Shown: positions 55,508-64,000, counted from the stretch's first letter. The stretch is DNA of 64,000 bases from Bradyrhizobium oligotrophicum S58 (GCF_000344805.1 NC_020453.1:7287001-7351000); one strand, 5' to 3'. Notes: generated by a model from the letters alone, not told the origin. Numbers and translations are program-made.

Positions 55508-58267
55508 ATGCGCTGCGGCGGACCGGACATCCATTCCTGTCAAACCACCGTCACGAAACGCGAACAGAAGGAGACGGTCCCGGCGCAAGCGATCGCGCAA
55601 GCCTCGTCCGAGGACCTCCCTGTGAACCGCGAGTATCAAGCCTTGACCAAAGCACGCCACGCAGACTCGCGCGAGGCCGATCTGACCGCGAAGAAGCAAG
55701 GCCTCTGGTCTCCTGGCACGGGCGCGCTCGCTGGCCCAACGGCAGACCTGTGGGCCCTGAAGCTGCTGATTGCAGCTTCCGGCCTTGCGGGGCTGGGTTA
55801 CGAGATTGTCTGGACGCGGCAGCTCGCCCTCGCTCTGGGCACGGAAATGATGGCCGTGCTGGGCGCCATCGCAGGCTTCTTTGGCGGCCTCGCGCTCGGG
55901 GCGTTCGTGTTGGACGGCCGGATTCGTCGCGCCGCCAATCCGCACCATATCTATGCCGTCCTCGAAGTGGTCATCGGCGGTTGGGGCCTGTGTGCGATAT
56001 GGCTGCTGCCCGCGAGCGCGCGCGCCTTGGCGCCGCTGCTCGGCATCGCTCCCTCGCCCGTCCTGCTATGGAGTGCGAGCTTTCTGCTGCCGACGCTGGT
56101 GCTGTTGCCGGCGACGGTGGCGATGGGCGGGACGCTGACCGCGCTGGAACGCATGATGTCCGCAGCCCGTGGCCCGCACCCCGTCAGCGCCGGCGTCTAT
56201 GGCGCGAACACGGCCGGCGCCGTCGCCGGTACGCTGCTAGCCACCTTCATACTGATCCCCGCGTTTGGATTGTCGACGACGCTGCTTTGCCTGGCCGCAG
56301 TCAACGCGGGCTGCGCACTGGCAGCGCTTCGCCTCGGCCGGTCGTTGCAGGTCGAAGCACGCGAACGAGACGAACGCAGGCATGCCGTTGCCGATTTTCG
56401 CCTGACAGGAACTCTGTTCGCCACCGGCCTGCTCGGCATCGCGTTCGAGGTGCTGGTCGTGCGGCTCGCCGCGCAGATGATGCAGGACACCGTCTATAGC
56501 TTCGCCTGTCTGCTGGCCGCCTATCTGCTGGGGACCGCGATGGGCGGAATGATCTGGCAGCGCGTCGGGCCAATCGTCGCCCTTGGCAGGACCGGGCTGA
56601 TCAGCAGCACGGCCCTCGTCTGCCTGGGCACGGCGCTGACGACGCCCTTGCTCACCGGCTTCGCCGATCGTGCGGCGAGTTTCGGCGTCGCCGGCGAGCT
56701 CGGCATCGCGCTGGTGCTCTTCCTGTTGCCGTCGATGGCGATGGGCGCCTTGTTCGGCCAGCTCATGCAGGATGTCCGCGACATCAAGGGCTCGGTGGGC
56801 TGGGCGGTCGGCATCAACAGCCTCGGCGCGGCGATCGCGCCGCTGGTTGCAGCACAGCTGCTGATTCCAGCGTTCGGCAGCTGGAAGGCGCTGGTTCTCG
56901 TTGCCCTCGGATACCTCGTGCTGCTGCAGCCGCACCGCGCAGCGCTGCGTTGGGCCGCGGTGCCGGCTCTGCTCGGAACGGCGATGTTGTGGCTCCCTGC
57001 TCCCGACCTCATCAAGCTCCCGCCCGGCGGCAAGCTCCTGGCGCTGCGCGAGGGACCGATGGTGACTGCGAGCGTCGTCGACGATGCCTCCGGCACACGC
57101 TATCTCGAAGTGAACGGCCACTTCCGCATGGGCGGCACCAGCTCGGTGCGCTCCGATTTCCGCCAGGCCATGCTGCCGCTGCTGCTGCATCCGGCGCCGC
57201 GCAATGCGCTTTTCCTCGGTGTCGGCACCGGAGCGACCGTGCTCGGCGCCGCGCAGATGCCGAACCTCGACGTGCAGGCGGTCGAACTGTCCCCGGAGGT
57301 CGTGGCGCTGCTGCCGTGGTTCGATCATCCGGCGTCCAAGCAGGACAGGCCACCGATCGCCATTGCCGATGCCCGGCGCTTCATCGTTGCGGATGAAAGA
57401 CGTTACGACGTGATCGTGGCCGACCTGTTCCATCCGGCGCTGGATGGCAGCGGCGCGCTGTACACGGTCGAACATTTCGAGGCGGTCAAGCGCCGGCTGG
57501 CGACCGAGGGCGTGTTCTGTCAGTGGCTGCCGCTGTATCAGCTCGATGCGCCGTCGCTGCGGGCCATTGTCAGAAGCTTCCTCGCGATCTTTCCGGAAGG
57601 TTCGGCGTGGTTGAATCACTACAGTGTGCGCACGCCGATGCTGGCGTTGATCGGATCGCGCGCCCCTAGACCCGTAGACCCCGAGTCGCTCGCTGCACGG
57701 TTCTCGGAAGGCACGCTTCGTCCGCTCATTCAACCCCTCGGCTTCGATCAGCCGATCGATCTTCTCGGCCAGTATGTCGCCGGCGCGAAAGCGCTCGCGA
57801 GCTTTGCCGGTCCGGGGCCGCGCAACACCGACGATTTTCCGTTCGTCACCTTCGACGCGCGGAGCAACGTCCACGCGCTCTCGGCGCCCCCGTGGCAGCT
57901 GCTGTCGACCGTCATTACGGAAGCAAAGACTGATGCGGCCGAATTATTGAGTCCATCGCGGCGCGGACCGTGGGATCACCGGCTCGATGCGTATTGGCGG
58001 GCACGCAACCGCTTCATCCAAGCCGGCGCAGCGCTGACGGGCGAACCGCGCGGGGCCGCGCTCATCGCTGTAGCCGCACCTGGTCTGCTCGCTTCGATCC
58101 ACGCCAGCGCGGAGTTCGAGCCGGCCTATGCGCCGCTGATGAGCATGGCCAGCGCGCTGCTTGCCTCTGACCGGCAGGCGGCCGAGCGGCTGCTTCAGGC
58201 GATCGACGAGGCCGCACCGTCGCGACACGACGCGCGCGACTTGCTATCGCGAGAATTCGTCAGATGA
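55508..58267 (+). CDS. Spermidine-synthase-like protein fused to a multi-helix membrane domain
   Basis: Up to 919 residues. ATG 55508 gives the longest form; GTG 55622 with GAGGA upstream may be the true start, since the first 40 residues lack structure. About 14 membrane helices follow (LLIAASGLAGLGYEIVWTRQ is the family's first helix; MQDTVYSFACLLAAYLLGTA). A Rossmann SAM-binding domain comes next (NALFLGVGTGATVLGAAQMP; AIADARRFIVADERRYDVIV; ALYTVEHFEAVKRRL), then a roughly 150-residue C-terminal extension. The Asp residues that bind polyamine are not all present, so the substrate is uncertain. It follows the toxin gene by about 50 bp and could be read through from it. Confidence 0.85.
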   Translation: MRCGGPDIHSCQTTVTKREQKETVPAQAIAQASSEDLPVNREYQALTKARHADSREADLTAKKQGLWSPGTGALAGPTADLWALKLLIAASGLAGLGYEIVWTRQLALALGTEMMAVLGAIAGFFGGLALGAFVLDGRIRRAANPHHIYAVLEVVIGGWGLCAIWLLPASARALAPLLGIAPSPVLLWSASFLLPTLVLLPATVAMGGTLTALERMMSAARGPHPVSAGVYGANTAGAVAGTLLATFILIPAFGLSTTLLCLAAVNAGCALAALRLGRSLQVEARERDERRHAVADFRLTGTLFATGLLGIAFEVLVVRLAAQMMQDTVYSFACLLAAYLLGTAMGGMIWQRVGPIVALGRTGLISSTALVCLGTALTTPLLTGFADRAASFGVAGELGIALVLFLLPSMAMGALFGQLMQDVRDIKGSVGWAVGINSLGAAIAPLVAAQLLIPAFGSWKALVLVALGYLVLLQPHRAALRWAAVPALLGTAMLWLPAPDLIKLPPGGKLLALREGPMVTASVVDDASGTRYLEVNGHFRMGGTSSVRSDFRQAMLPLLLHPAPRNALFLGVGTGATVLGAAQMPNLDVQAVELSPEVVALLPWFDHPASKQDRPPIAIADARRFIVADERRYDVIVADLFHPALDGSGALYTVEHFEAVKRRLATEGVFCQWLPLYQLDAPSLRAIVRSFLAIFPEGSAWLNHYSVRTPMLALIGSRAPRPVDPESLAARFSEGTLRPLIQPLGFDQPIDLLGQYVAGAKALASFAGPGPRNTDDFPFVTFDARSNVHALSAPPWQLLSTVITEAKTDAAELLSPSRRGPWDHRLDAYWRARNRFIQAGAALTGEPRGAALIAVAAPGLLASIHASAEFEPAYAPLMSMASALLASDRQAAERLLQAIDEAAPSRHDARDLLSREFVR

Positions 58268-58273
58268 ACGCGT

Positions 58274-58897
58274 TCAGGACGAGAAGCTGACGCGGTAGCC
58301 CCAGCAGTCCAGATGATCGGGGATGGCATTGAAGGCGATGGTGATACGCTGGTCGCCCTGATTGCGCGGCACCTCGTGATAGAGGTAGCTCGGGAACAGC
58401 ACGAGATCGCCGGGCTCCGCCTCGGGCAGCACATACTTGCCCGCGTTGAACGGGCCGACTGCGGCGCTGCGGGTATGATGGCGGAACGAGAAATCGCTGC
58501 CGCCAGGCGGCCGCAGGAACACGGTACGGCTGCCGGAATGCGACGGCGTCAGATAGAAGATACCGGAAATGAAGCTGTTGGCATGGGCGTGCAGGGTCTG
58601 GTTGCCGCCGGTCTCCAGCATGTTCGTCCACATCTCCTTGACCGTCCAGCGCAGCCTCTCGCCGAACAGCAGCTCGCCGAAATCGACCAGCTTTGGCACC
58701 GCCAGTTCGGCGATGGTCTGAAACAGATTGTTCGCACGGGGATCGGCGACCTCGGTATGAAACAGCTGCCCGGACCGCAAGTTGTTCTCGATCTTCGAGC
58801 CGCGGATGGCCGCCACCGCTGCGTCCTTCAACTCCGCGTTCAACAACGCGGGGGACCGCATCAGCGGGATCGGAAAGAGAGCTTCTATCTGGTCCAT
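58274..58897 (-). CDS. Putative 2OG-Fe(II) oxygenase (TIGR02466 type)
   Basis: 207 residues from ATG 58897 (the frame extends 6 codons further). Motifs typical of the TIGR02466 family are visible: ALFPIPLMRS at the start, METGGNQTLHAHANSFISG-like iron-site segment (LHAHANSFISGIFYL), and PGDLVLFPSYLYHEVPRNQG with the distal His, then RITIAFNAIPD with the Arg for 2-oxoglutarate. It is a soluble dioxygenase-type enzyme whose substrate is unknown. It is convergent with the preceding gene, with only 6 bp between stops, so the two are unlikely to be one transcript. Confidence 0.83.
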   Translation of the reverse strand: MDQIEALFPIPLMRSPALLNAELKDAAVAAIRGSKIENNLRSGQLFHTEVADPRANNLFQTIAELAVPKLVDFGELLFGERLRWTVKEMWTNMLETGGNQTLHAHANSFISGIFYLTPSHSGSRTVFLRPPGGSDFSFRHHTRSAAVGPFNAGKYVLPEAEPGDLVLFPSYLYHEVPRNQGDQRITIAFNAIPDHLDCWGYRVSFSS

Positions 58898-58972
58898 GTC
58901 CTCAACGCCTCGCACTCGCGCAACCGCGCGGACAATGTGCCGAGATGCGTGACACGGAGATGACAGCGGCGC

Positions 58973-59302
58973 TCAGCGCGGCGGCATCTCGTCGGCGCGC
59001 AGGATGTTCAGCCGCTCGCCCGGCTTCAGGCTGTGCGGCCGCTCCCGCACCTCCAGCGCCGCTCGCTCGGCCTTCTCGACGCAGTCGTCGAACTCGCCAT
59101 TGCCGGCTTCGACCAGCGCCTGCTGGATGTCCCGCTCGGCGAAATAGCGCGACACGTCGTCGGCCGGCAGGCCTGCTGCCAGCGTCCGCGCCTCGGCCAC
59201 CGCAGCCTCACAGCTCTCCCGGGTCGGCTCCTCGTCATGCGCCAGGACGCCGCGCGCGGACAAGGCGACTGCAACGAGAATCAGGCTGAGCAGGCGAGAC
59301 AT
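58973..59302 (-). CDS. Small secreted hypothetical protein
   Basis: 109 residues from ATG 59302 with GAGGTGG-complement context typical of neighbours. A signal peptide (MSRLLSLILVAVALSARGVLA) is followed by an acidic, helical mature part (EAAVAEARTLAAGLPADD; AERDIQQALVEAGNGEFDD) with one Cys pair (ESCEAAV, DDCVEKAE) that could form a disulfide. No domain name was recognised. It lies 116 bp downstream of the DUF3604 gene, past a terminator hairpin, so it may have its own promoter. Confidence 0.65.
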   Translation of the reverse strand: MSRLLSLILVAVALSARGVLAHDEEPTRESCEAAVAEARTLAAGLPADDVSRYFAERDIQQALVEAGNGEFDDCVEKAERAALEVRERPHSLKPGERLNILRADEMPPR

Positions 59303-59339
59303 CGAGGTGGATCCGGGCAATGCACATCCAAAGACAAAG

Positions 59340-59359
59340 CGCCGGTTCGCAAACCGGCG
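59340..59359 (-). terminator. Intrinsic terminator after the DUF3604 gene
   Basis: A perfect 8-bp stem CGCCGGTT / AACCGGCG with a 4-base loop. Read on the minus strand it is followed by CTTTGTCTTT. It lies about 60 bp after the DUF3604 stop. Confidence 0.65.
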
Positions 59360-59375
59360 CCGATCGCGTGTCCGG

Positions 59376-59405
59376 ATCCGGCGGGGCGACGTCGCCCCGC
59401 CGGAT
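59376..59405. repeat. Perfect 30-bp palindrome
   Basis: Fifteen-base arms ATCCGGCGGGGCGAC and its exact reverse complement meet without a loop. It sits 14 bp after the stop of the DUF3604 gene and 16 bp from the terminator hairpin. It may add to termination or block 3' decay, or be a remnant of a mobile palindromic repeat. Confidence 0.6.
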
Positions 59406-59418
59406 CGATGCGAAAGGA

Positions 59419-61443
59419 TCAGTCGCGGTTGAAGGCCCAGCGACCCCAGTGGCCCCAATGACCCCAGTGATCCCAATCGTGCCAGTGGTGATGCTCGTGA
59501 GCCAGCTTGCGGGCCAGTTCCTTGTTCTTCTCGACAAGCAGCTCGGGCGTGCCATGGGTGCGGACGAAGATCGGGTTGGCGTAGAACCAGACGTTCGACC
59601 AAGCCTGCACGTCGTTGGTGACCTTCTTGACGCCGTTGACCGTTCCGAGGTGCGACGGGCACGCCGCATCGGTGCAGCTGACATTGACGTTGTTGAGGTC
59701 GAGCAGCGGGTTGCCGGCGCTGTCTGAGACGTTCGGCGTCGCCGGCGGGATGTTGGTGCCGCGGGCGCGGATGTAGAACGGCTTCGCGCTGGCCACGAAG
59801 GTGGTCCGGAAGCTGAGGCGGGTCGAACCATCGCGCAGCTTGTAGCTCTGCATCTTGGTCGCCTGGATCTGCTTCGCGATCTTCGCCGACGCATTATAGA
59901 CGATGTCGGCACCGGCGGTGCCGCCGGCGTTGGCGACCGCATAGCCCGGAGCTCCCGGGGCGATCGGGCCGGTGACGTCACCGGTGATCAGATCGACGTG
60001 GTCGAGAGAGGGCTTGTTGAGCGGCTGCTTGATGCCGACCGGCAGCAGCAGCGGGTTGTTGAAGCTGTACGGGCTGTTGTTCGAGGCCGGGACGGTCATC
60101 TCCATCTCGAGCACGATCTTCTCGCCGGGACGCACGACCAGCGTCTCGCCCATCGTCTTCCAGTCGTCATCCCACTCGCCTTTGGCGCGGAACACCATGT
60201 CGGAACCGACGATCTGGGCGTTCACCGAATAGGAGTTGCCCGAGCGCATGCCGTCGATGATCGACTGTTGGTCGAAGCGCCGCTCGTTCGGAACGTAGAG
60301 CCGGGTGTACTCGCCGGGGATGAAGTCCGCCGTGGTGCTGGCATCGCGCGCACCGTAGACGCCGCGGCTGTGCCAGTCGGAGCTCTGGAACACGAAGAAG
60401 TTGCGACCCTCGCCGAGCAGGCCGTCCCACAGGCCGCCGACCTTGGCGGTGTAGACACCATGCATGCCGTAGGTGCCGCCGCCGACCGCGTTCGACTTGT
60501 ACGAGCCGGAGCCGCCGGTGAGGCCGCCTTCGGCCATGTGGCCCGGAGCCTCGATGCCGAACGCCACCGTCGGGCCGGCATTGTTGAAGTCGCGGAAGTG
60601 CTCGATATTGTAGCCGGCGGTGCCGGCCGCATTGAACGGTCCCTGGCGCTCGGTGTGGGTCGGGATCGCGTAGGACTGCAGCGGATACTTCGCCTGCAGC
60701 CAAGTGATGCCGGCGAGAGCCTTGCCATGACCGGCGGAGCCGGAGTTGTTGACGTTGTCCTTGCCGGTCCAGATCGGATTGTTGCTGCCGTCGACCGGAC
60801 CGATCGCGTCGGTGTCGGCCCGATCGTAGCGATATTCGAACTCGGCCATCTTGTCGGCATTGCCGTAGCCACGAGGATTCTGGCCGGCGATCACCGCAAC
60901 GTCCGTGTGCTCATGGCCCGGAACGATCCATTCCAGACCTTCGACCAGCACCTTGTTGTATGTCGCTGTGCGCGCGACGATGGTCGGATACTCGATCTCC
61001 TGGATCGACTGCCAGCGCCACATCGTGGCGCCCGTGCCGGTGCCGTTCGGCGTGCCCTTCAGGCTGGCGATGGTAATGCCGTCGATGGTCTTGCCGAGCG
61101 TCTGGCTCCAAAAGGTGGTCGTGTTGTCACCCGGAATGTTAGCGCTCGCGTCGCTGAAGCGGCAGTCGCGATTACCGGAGCCGCCGTGGTTGCCGAGCGT
61201 GAACCAGTCGAGGTCGAAATTGTTGCCGCCGGCCGCCGCCGTGCCCTTGCCGACCGAGCGGTCGATCGAATAGCCCGCCGCCACCGAGCCGTCGGTGCAG
61301 GTGTTATGGTTGTGCATGTCGCCGGCGACATAGGGATTGTTCTTGCTCGTCTCGCCCCAACGCTCGTCGGCGTTGGCGCTCTGCGACAGAGCCAGCGACA
61401 CCGAGGCCGCTGTCAGCAGGATTTTCTTGGCAGATGGAACCAT
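59419..61443 (-). CDS. DUF3604 protein (PHP-like) with His/Trp-rich C-terminal tail
   Basis: 674 residues: a signal peptide (ILLTAASVSLALSQSANA), then a DUF3604 body beginning with the metal-site-like GDMHNHNTCTDGS, LDWFTLGNHGGSGNRDC, PGHEHTDVAV and PTHTERQGP, and later FQSSDWHSRGVYGARD and IIDGMRSGNSYSV. The family is related to PHP metallohydrolases and lacks a proven reaction. The last about 30 residues are an odd tail of alternating His, Trp, Asp and Gly (HEHHHWHDWDHW and onward), probably a metal-binding appendage. It is divergent from the PpiC-HupE operon, a pairing that recurs in related genomes. Confidence 0.88.
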   Translation of the reverse strand: MVPSAKKILLTAASVSLALSQSANADERWGETSKNNPYVAGDMHNHNTCTDGSVAAGYSIDRSVGKGTAAAGGNNFDLDWFTLGNHGGSGNRDCRFSDASANIPGDNTTTFWSQTLGKTIDGITIASLKGTPNGTGTGATMWRWQSIQEIEYPTIVARTATYNKVLVEGLEWIVPGHEHTDVAVIAGQNPRGYGNADKMAEFEYRYDRADTDAIGPVDGSNNPIWTGKDNVNNSGSAGHGKALAGITWLQAKYPLQSYAIPTHTERQGPFNAAGTAGYNIEHFRDFNNAGPTVAFGIEAPGHMAEGGLTGGSGSYKSNAVGGGTYGMHGVYTAKVGGLWDGLLGEGRNFFVFQSSDWHSRGVYGARDASTTADFIPGEYTRLYVPNERRFDQQSIIDGMRSGNSYSVNAQIVGSDMVFRAKGEWDDDWKTMGETLVVRPGEKIVLEMEMTVPASNNSPYSFNNPLLLPVGIKQPLNKPSLDHVDLITGDVTGPIAPGAPGYAVANAGGTAGADIVYNASAKIAKQIQATKMQSYKLRDGSTRLSFRTTFVASAKPFYIRARGTNIPPATPNVSDSAGNPLLDLNNVNVSCTDAACPSHLGTVNGVKKVTNDVQAWSNVWFYANPIFVRTHGTPELLVEKNKELARKLAHEHHHWHDWDHWGHWGHWGRWAFNRD

Positions 61444-61708
61444 TTCGTCGCCCCTGAAAAAATCGATCGAGTTCTAAACCGTGATGACAACGCGACTGAT
61501 GCGCCGTTGCCCTTCGCGCGGCGAACAAATCAAAACTCAGAGACAGTTTGTTGAAGGATTTATTTTTACCGGCGCTCTCTCCACGATCATCGCGAACGGC
61601 AGCTGTTGCGAAATTTTTGTGACACTGCTGTTTGCCCGGTGACAATGGCAAGCATGCCGTTGCATATACGCGCCGCGCAACGAGCGCGGTCCGAGTTGTA
61701 AAGAACGT
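61444..61708. other. Divergent intergenic region before the PpiC-HupE operon
   Basis: 265 bp between the DUF3604 start and the PpiC-type gene, AT-rich in its middle (61510-61620). It must carry promoters for both directions. No palindromic operator or sigma-factor match could be assigned confidently. Confidence 0.4.
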
Positions 61709-62608
61709 ATGTCAGCCCCTGCCATGTCGAATGCGGCGCAGACCTTCGAGAGCGCCTCTGCACGCTCCAATCAGCAGGACGGCAACAGCTCTTCCCCTGC
61801 GCGATTATCATCCGTAGGGACCCTGCGCGGGCTCATCAGGGAGCCGCTCCTGCACTTCCTCATTCTCGGCGGACTGATCTTCGCGGCCGATGGGATCATC
61901 CATCCGCCGGCGAAGGACGAGAAGGTCATCACCGTGACCAAGGCGCTGCGCCAGTCCTTCATCGACACCTTCGACGAGGACAAGCAGCGCACGCCGAGCG
62001 AGGCGGAGCTGCAGAAGATGGTTGAGGCCTGGGTGGCCAGCGAGATCCTCTATCGCGAAGGCAAGACGCTCGGCGTCGACCGCGGCGACGAGATGATCCG
62101 CGACCGTGTCGCGTTCAAGTTGCAATATCTGATCTTCGATCAGGTGCGCGTGCCGCAGCCGAGCGATGAGCAGCTCCAGGCCTGGTTTGCCGAGAACCAT
62201 GCGCGGTTCGACGAACCCGAGCGGGTGAGTTTCTTCATGACGCCCCCCAGCGACGAAGCGACGGCGCGGCGCTATCTGGACGACATTGGCGAGCAGCGCG
62301 AATCCGAGGAACTGCGCGATCAGACGCGCGCCATTCTCGATCGTCCCGTGCCGAGCCTGTCCGCGGGATTCGGCGACGGCTTCAGCGACGGCCTGCTGAA
62401 GATGCCGCTGCAGCAATGGACGCTGCTGCAATCAAAGGACGGCTGGCACGTCGTCCGTCTCGACGCGCGTAAGCCGGGCGCTTCGGCGAAATTCGAGGAC
62501 ATCCGCGCCGAGGCCGCCAAGATCTGGCACACGGAAGAAACACGCAAGCGGGCCTGGGAGGCGGTGAGCCGGCTCAAGGCCAACTACACAATCAGGTACG
62601 AGCCGTGA
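61709..62608 (+). CDS. Membrane-anchored PpiC/parvulin-type peptidyl-prolyl isomerase family protein
   Basis: 299 residues (ATG 61724 is an alternative start). A Ser/Asn-rich N-terminus is followed by one membrane anchor (LLHFLILGGLIFAADGII), a SurA-like helical segment (SEAELQKMVEAWVASEILYR; RDRVAFKLQYLIFDQVRV; PSDEQLQAWFAENHARFDEP) and a reduced PpiC-like domain (RVSFFMTPPSDEATARRYLD; GWHVVRLDARKPG). Catalytic residues of parvulins are not clear, so a chaperone role may dominate. Its stop overlaps the start of the HupE gene, making a coupled operon. Its client is unknown. Confidence 0.83.
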   Translation: MSAPAMSNAAQTFESASARSNQQDGNSSSPARLSSVGTLRGLIREPLLHFLILGGLIFAADGIIHPPAKDEKVITVTKALRQSFIDTFDEDKQRTPSEAELQKMVEAWVASEILYREGKTLGVDRGDEMIRDRVAFKLQYLIFDQVRVPQPSDEQLQAWFAENHARFDEPERVSFFMTPPSDEATARRYLDDIGEQRESEELRDQTRAILDRPVPSLSAGFGDGFSDGLLKMPLQQWTLLQSKDGWHVVRLDARKPGASAKFEDIRAEAAKIWHTEETRKRAWEAVSRLKANYTIRYEP

Positions 62609-63585
62609 CCGGCGCGCGCGCCCTGCTCGCCATCGTGCTTGCGCTCGCTGCAACGCTTCTGGGGCGGCCGGCGGTCGCGCATCAGGCGACGATCGCCGTG
62701 CTCGAATTCCGCGAGATGCGGCCCGGCGCGTATATCGGGCGCTGGACGACCTTGCCGAAGGATGGCGACAACCGCATCGAGCTCAAGATGCCGCCGCATT
62801 GCTTCCTGCGACTGCCGGAACTCAATTGCGGCGACAAGGGCCTCGTCGGGCAGATGACGATCGCCAATCTCGGCGAGGACATGTCGGCTGCCATCATCCG
62901 CGTGACGTCCTTGTCCGGAGAGACGCGCAGCTACACGATCTCCGCGGCCAATCCCGTCGTGACCGTGCTCGGCACGGACGCGCCGACGCTCGAGACCTGG
63001 CTCGAGCTCGCCAAGACCTACGTCAATCTCGGCATCGACCACATTCTGCTCGGCGCCGATCACCTGCTGTTCGTGCTCGGACTGATCTGGATCGTGGAGG
63101 GAGGCTGGCGCCTGCTCAAGACGATCACGGCTTTCACCATCGGACATAGCGCCTCGCTGGCCGCGACGGCGTTCGGCCTGATCGGCGTCGCCGAGGGGCC
63201 GCTCAATGCCTGCATCGCACTCAGCATCGTGTTCGTCGGCGTCGAGATCGTCAAGCAGCAGCGCGGCGAGAGCGGACTCACCGCGCGCTATCCATGGGCC
63301 GTCGCCTTCAGCTTCGGTCTCGTGCACGGCATCGGCTTCGCCAGCGCGCTGGCGGGCCTCGGTCTGGAGCGGCGCATCCTGCCGGCTGCACTGCTGTTCT
63401 TCAATGTCGGCGTCGAGATCGGACAGATCCTGTTTGTATTGCTCGTGCTGGCGCTGATCTGGGCGCATCGACGCCTGGGCGCGGCGCTGCCGCGATGGAG
63501 CGCGGAGCTGCCGGCCTATGCGATCGGCTCGGTGTCGATGTTCTGGTTCTTGGGGCGTCTCGTGCGAGTTCTGGTGGCCGCATGA
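62605..63585 (+). CDS. HupE/UreJ-family membrane protein 1
   Basis: 326 residues from GTG 62605, overlapping the preceding stop by 4 bp. A signal peptide (LLAIVLALAATLLGRPAVA) is followed by a beta-rich periplasmic domain of about 100 residues with a Cys pair (HCFLRLPELNC), then a HupE/UreJ_2 membrane domain of about six helices (LGIDHILLGADHLLFVLGLI; TAFTIGHSASLAATAF; VAFSFGLVHGIGFASALAGL) with conserved His and Asp. HupE/UreJ proteins are metal permeases, often for nickel. No hydrogenase or urease gene is in the window, so the metal is uncertain. Start/stop overlap with the next gene (ATGA). Confidence 0.88.
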   Translation: MTGARALLAIVLALAATLLGRPAVAHQATIAVLEFREMRPGAYIGRWTTLPKDGDNRIELKMPPHCFLRLPELNCGDKGLVGQMTIANLGEDMSAAIIRVTSLSGETRSYTISAANPVVTVLGTDAPTLETWLELAKTYVNLGIDHILLGADHLLFVLGLIWIVEGGWRLLKTITAFTIGHSASLAATAFGLIGVAEGPLNACIALSIVFVGVEIVKQQRGESGLTARYPWAVAFSFGLVHGIGFASALAGLGLERRILPAALLFFNVGVEIGQILFVLLVLALIWAHRRLGAALPRWSAELPAYAIGSVSMFWFLGRLVRVLVAA

Positions 63586-64000
63586 GGACGAATGGGACGA
63601 ACATGATCGCGCGCAAGCTTCTGCACTCCGCGTCGGGTGTCGCGTTGCTCTCGGTGCTGACGGCAAGCCCGGGTCTTGCCCATGAGCAGACCGGCGTCGG
63701 CGGCGGGCTGGCCAGCGGGCTGCTGCATCCCTTGACCGGGATGGATCATCTGGTCGCAATGGTCGCAGTCGGCATCTGGGGCGCGCAGCTCGGCGGCGTG
63801 GCGATCTGGGTGCTGCCGATCGTCTTTCCGCTCGTGATGGCGTTCGGCGCCGTCCTGGGGATCCTCAAGATCGGGCTGCCCGTTCCAGAACTCATCATCG
63901 CGCTTTCCGCGCTGGTCCTCGGCCTCGCTGTCGCCATGCGCATCCGTGTCCCATTCGCGGTCGCGGCAGTCATCGTCGCGATCTTCGCCGTCTTCCACGG
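63582..64000 (+). CDS. HupE/UreJ-family membrane protein 2 (partial, runs off the end)
   Basis: The first 139 codons are visible from ATG 63582, which overlaps the previous stop; ATG 63603 with GGGACG upstream is an alternative. A signal/first helix (LLHSASGVALLSVLTASPG) is followed by the compact HupE/UreJ signature HPLTGMDHLVAMVAVGIWGA and further helices (IWVLPIVFPLVMAFGAVLGI). Unlike the upstream paralogue it lacks the periplasmic domain. It is the third gene of the PpiC-HupE-HupE operon. Confidence 0.85.
   Translation, partial: MRTNGTNMIARKLLHSASGVALLSVLTASPGLAHEQTGVGGGLASGLLHPLTGMDHLVAMVAVGIWGAQLGGVAIWVLPIVFPLVMAFGAVLGILKIGLPVPELIIALSALVLGLAVAMRIRVPFAVAAVIVAIFAVFH

Noticed and set aside
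1..64000. CRISPR arrays, tRNA or rRNA genes, transposases, prophage genes
   Set aside because: None seen on either strand; no evenly spaced direct repeats or recognisable mobile-element proteins.

Overview
The window is about 64 kb of GC-rich alphaproteobacterial chromosome. The protein styles, a complete nosRZDFYLX denitrification cluster, a FixK-type box and short inverted repeats of a kind common in Bradyrhizobium and Rhodopseudomonas suggest the Bradyrhizobium group. That assignment is an inference, because there is no rRNA or other marker gene here. No tRNA, rRNA, CRISPR array, insertion sequence or integrase was recognised.

Layout. (1) 0.2-9.9 kb is an iron-uptake block. It holds two tandem paralogous TonB-dependent siderophore receptors, the Fe(II) dioxygenase gene piuC, and exbB-exbD-tonB closed by a strong intrinsic terminator. 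The first receptor has a Fur-like palindrome upstream. (2) 10.0-14.3 kb carries repeat-like hairpins, an outer-membrane beta-barrel gene, a cupredoxin-like protein and a PepSY/cytochrome b561 pair, all on the minus strand. (3) 15.0-22.4 kb is a three-gene minus-strand operon. Its genes are a 1739-residue membrane protein built on a superfamily 1 helicase framework whose ATPase motifs are eroded, a zinc-ribbon/membrane/FGE-fold protein, and a DUF4399 protein. (4) 23.2-27.4 kb is an RND heavy-metal-type pump (adaptor and inner-membrane pump) with no outer-membrane factor beside it. (5) 27.5-28.3 kb is a ferritin-like di-iron protein. It is divergent from (6) 28.5-37.5 kb, the nitrous oxide reductase operon nosRZDFYLX, and a FixK/FNR-type box lies in the shared intergenic region.

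(7) 37.6-55.5 kb is a Tc (toxin complex) locus and the most unusual part. A 2759-residue TcA runs leftward. Diverging from it across an AT-rich gap of about 200 bp are a small Cys-rich protein, a 616-residue protein with a Hint (intein/Hedgehog-type) domain plus a metallopeptidase-like region that has lost HExxH plus an Ig-like C-terminus, and a single 2299-residue TcB-TcC fusion. After the Rhs core the fusion carries a roughly 270-residue variable C-terminus with an RGHxxPH motif typical of DNA/RNA non-specific nucleases. Canonical Tc loci do not carry the Hint/pseudopeptidase gene, so an accessory role in toxin maturation is a reasonable hypothesis.

(8) 55.5-64 kb holds a membrane-fused spermidine-synthase-like protein, a TIGR02466-type 2OG-Fe(II) oxygenase, a small secreted protein, a DUF3604 protein with a His/Trp-rich tail, and an operon of a PpiC-type isomerase with two HupE/UreJ proteins. 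The last of these runs off the right end.
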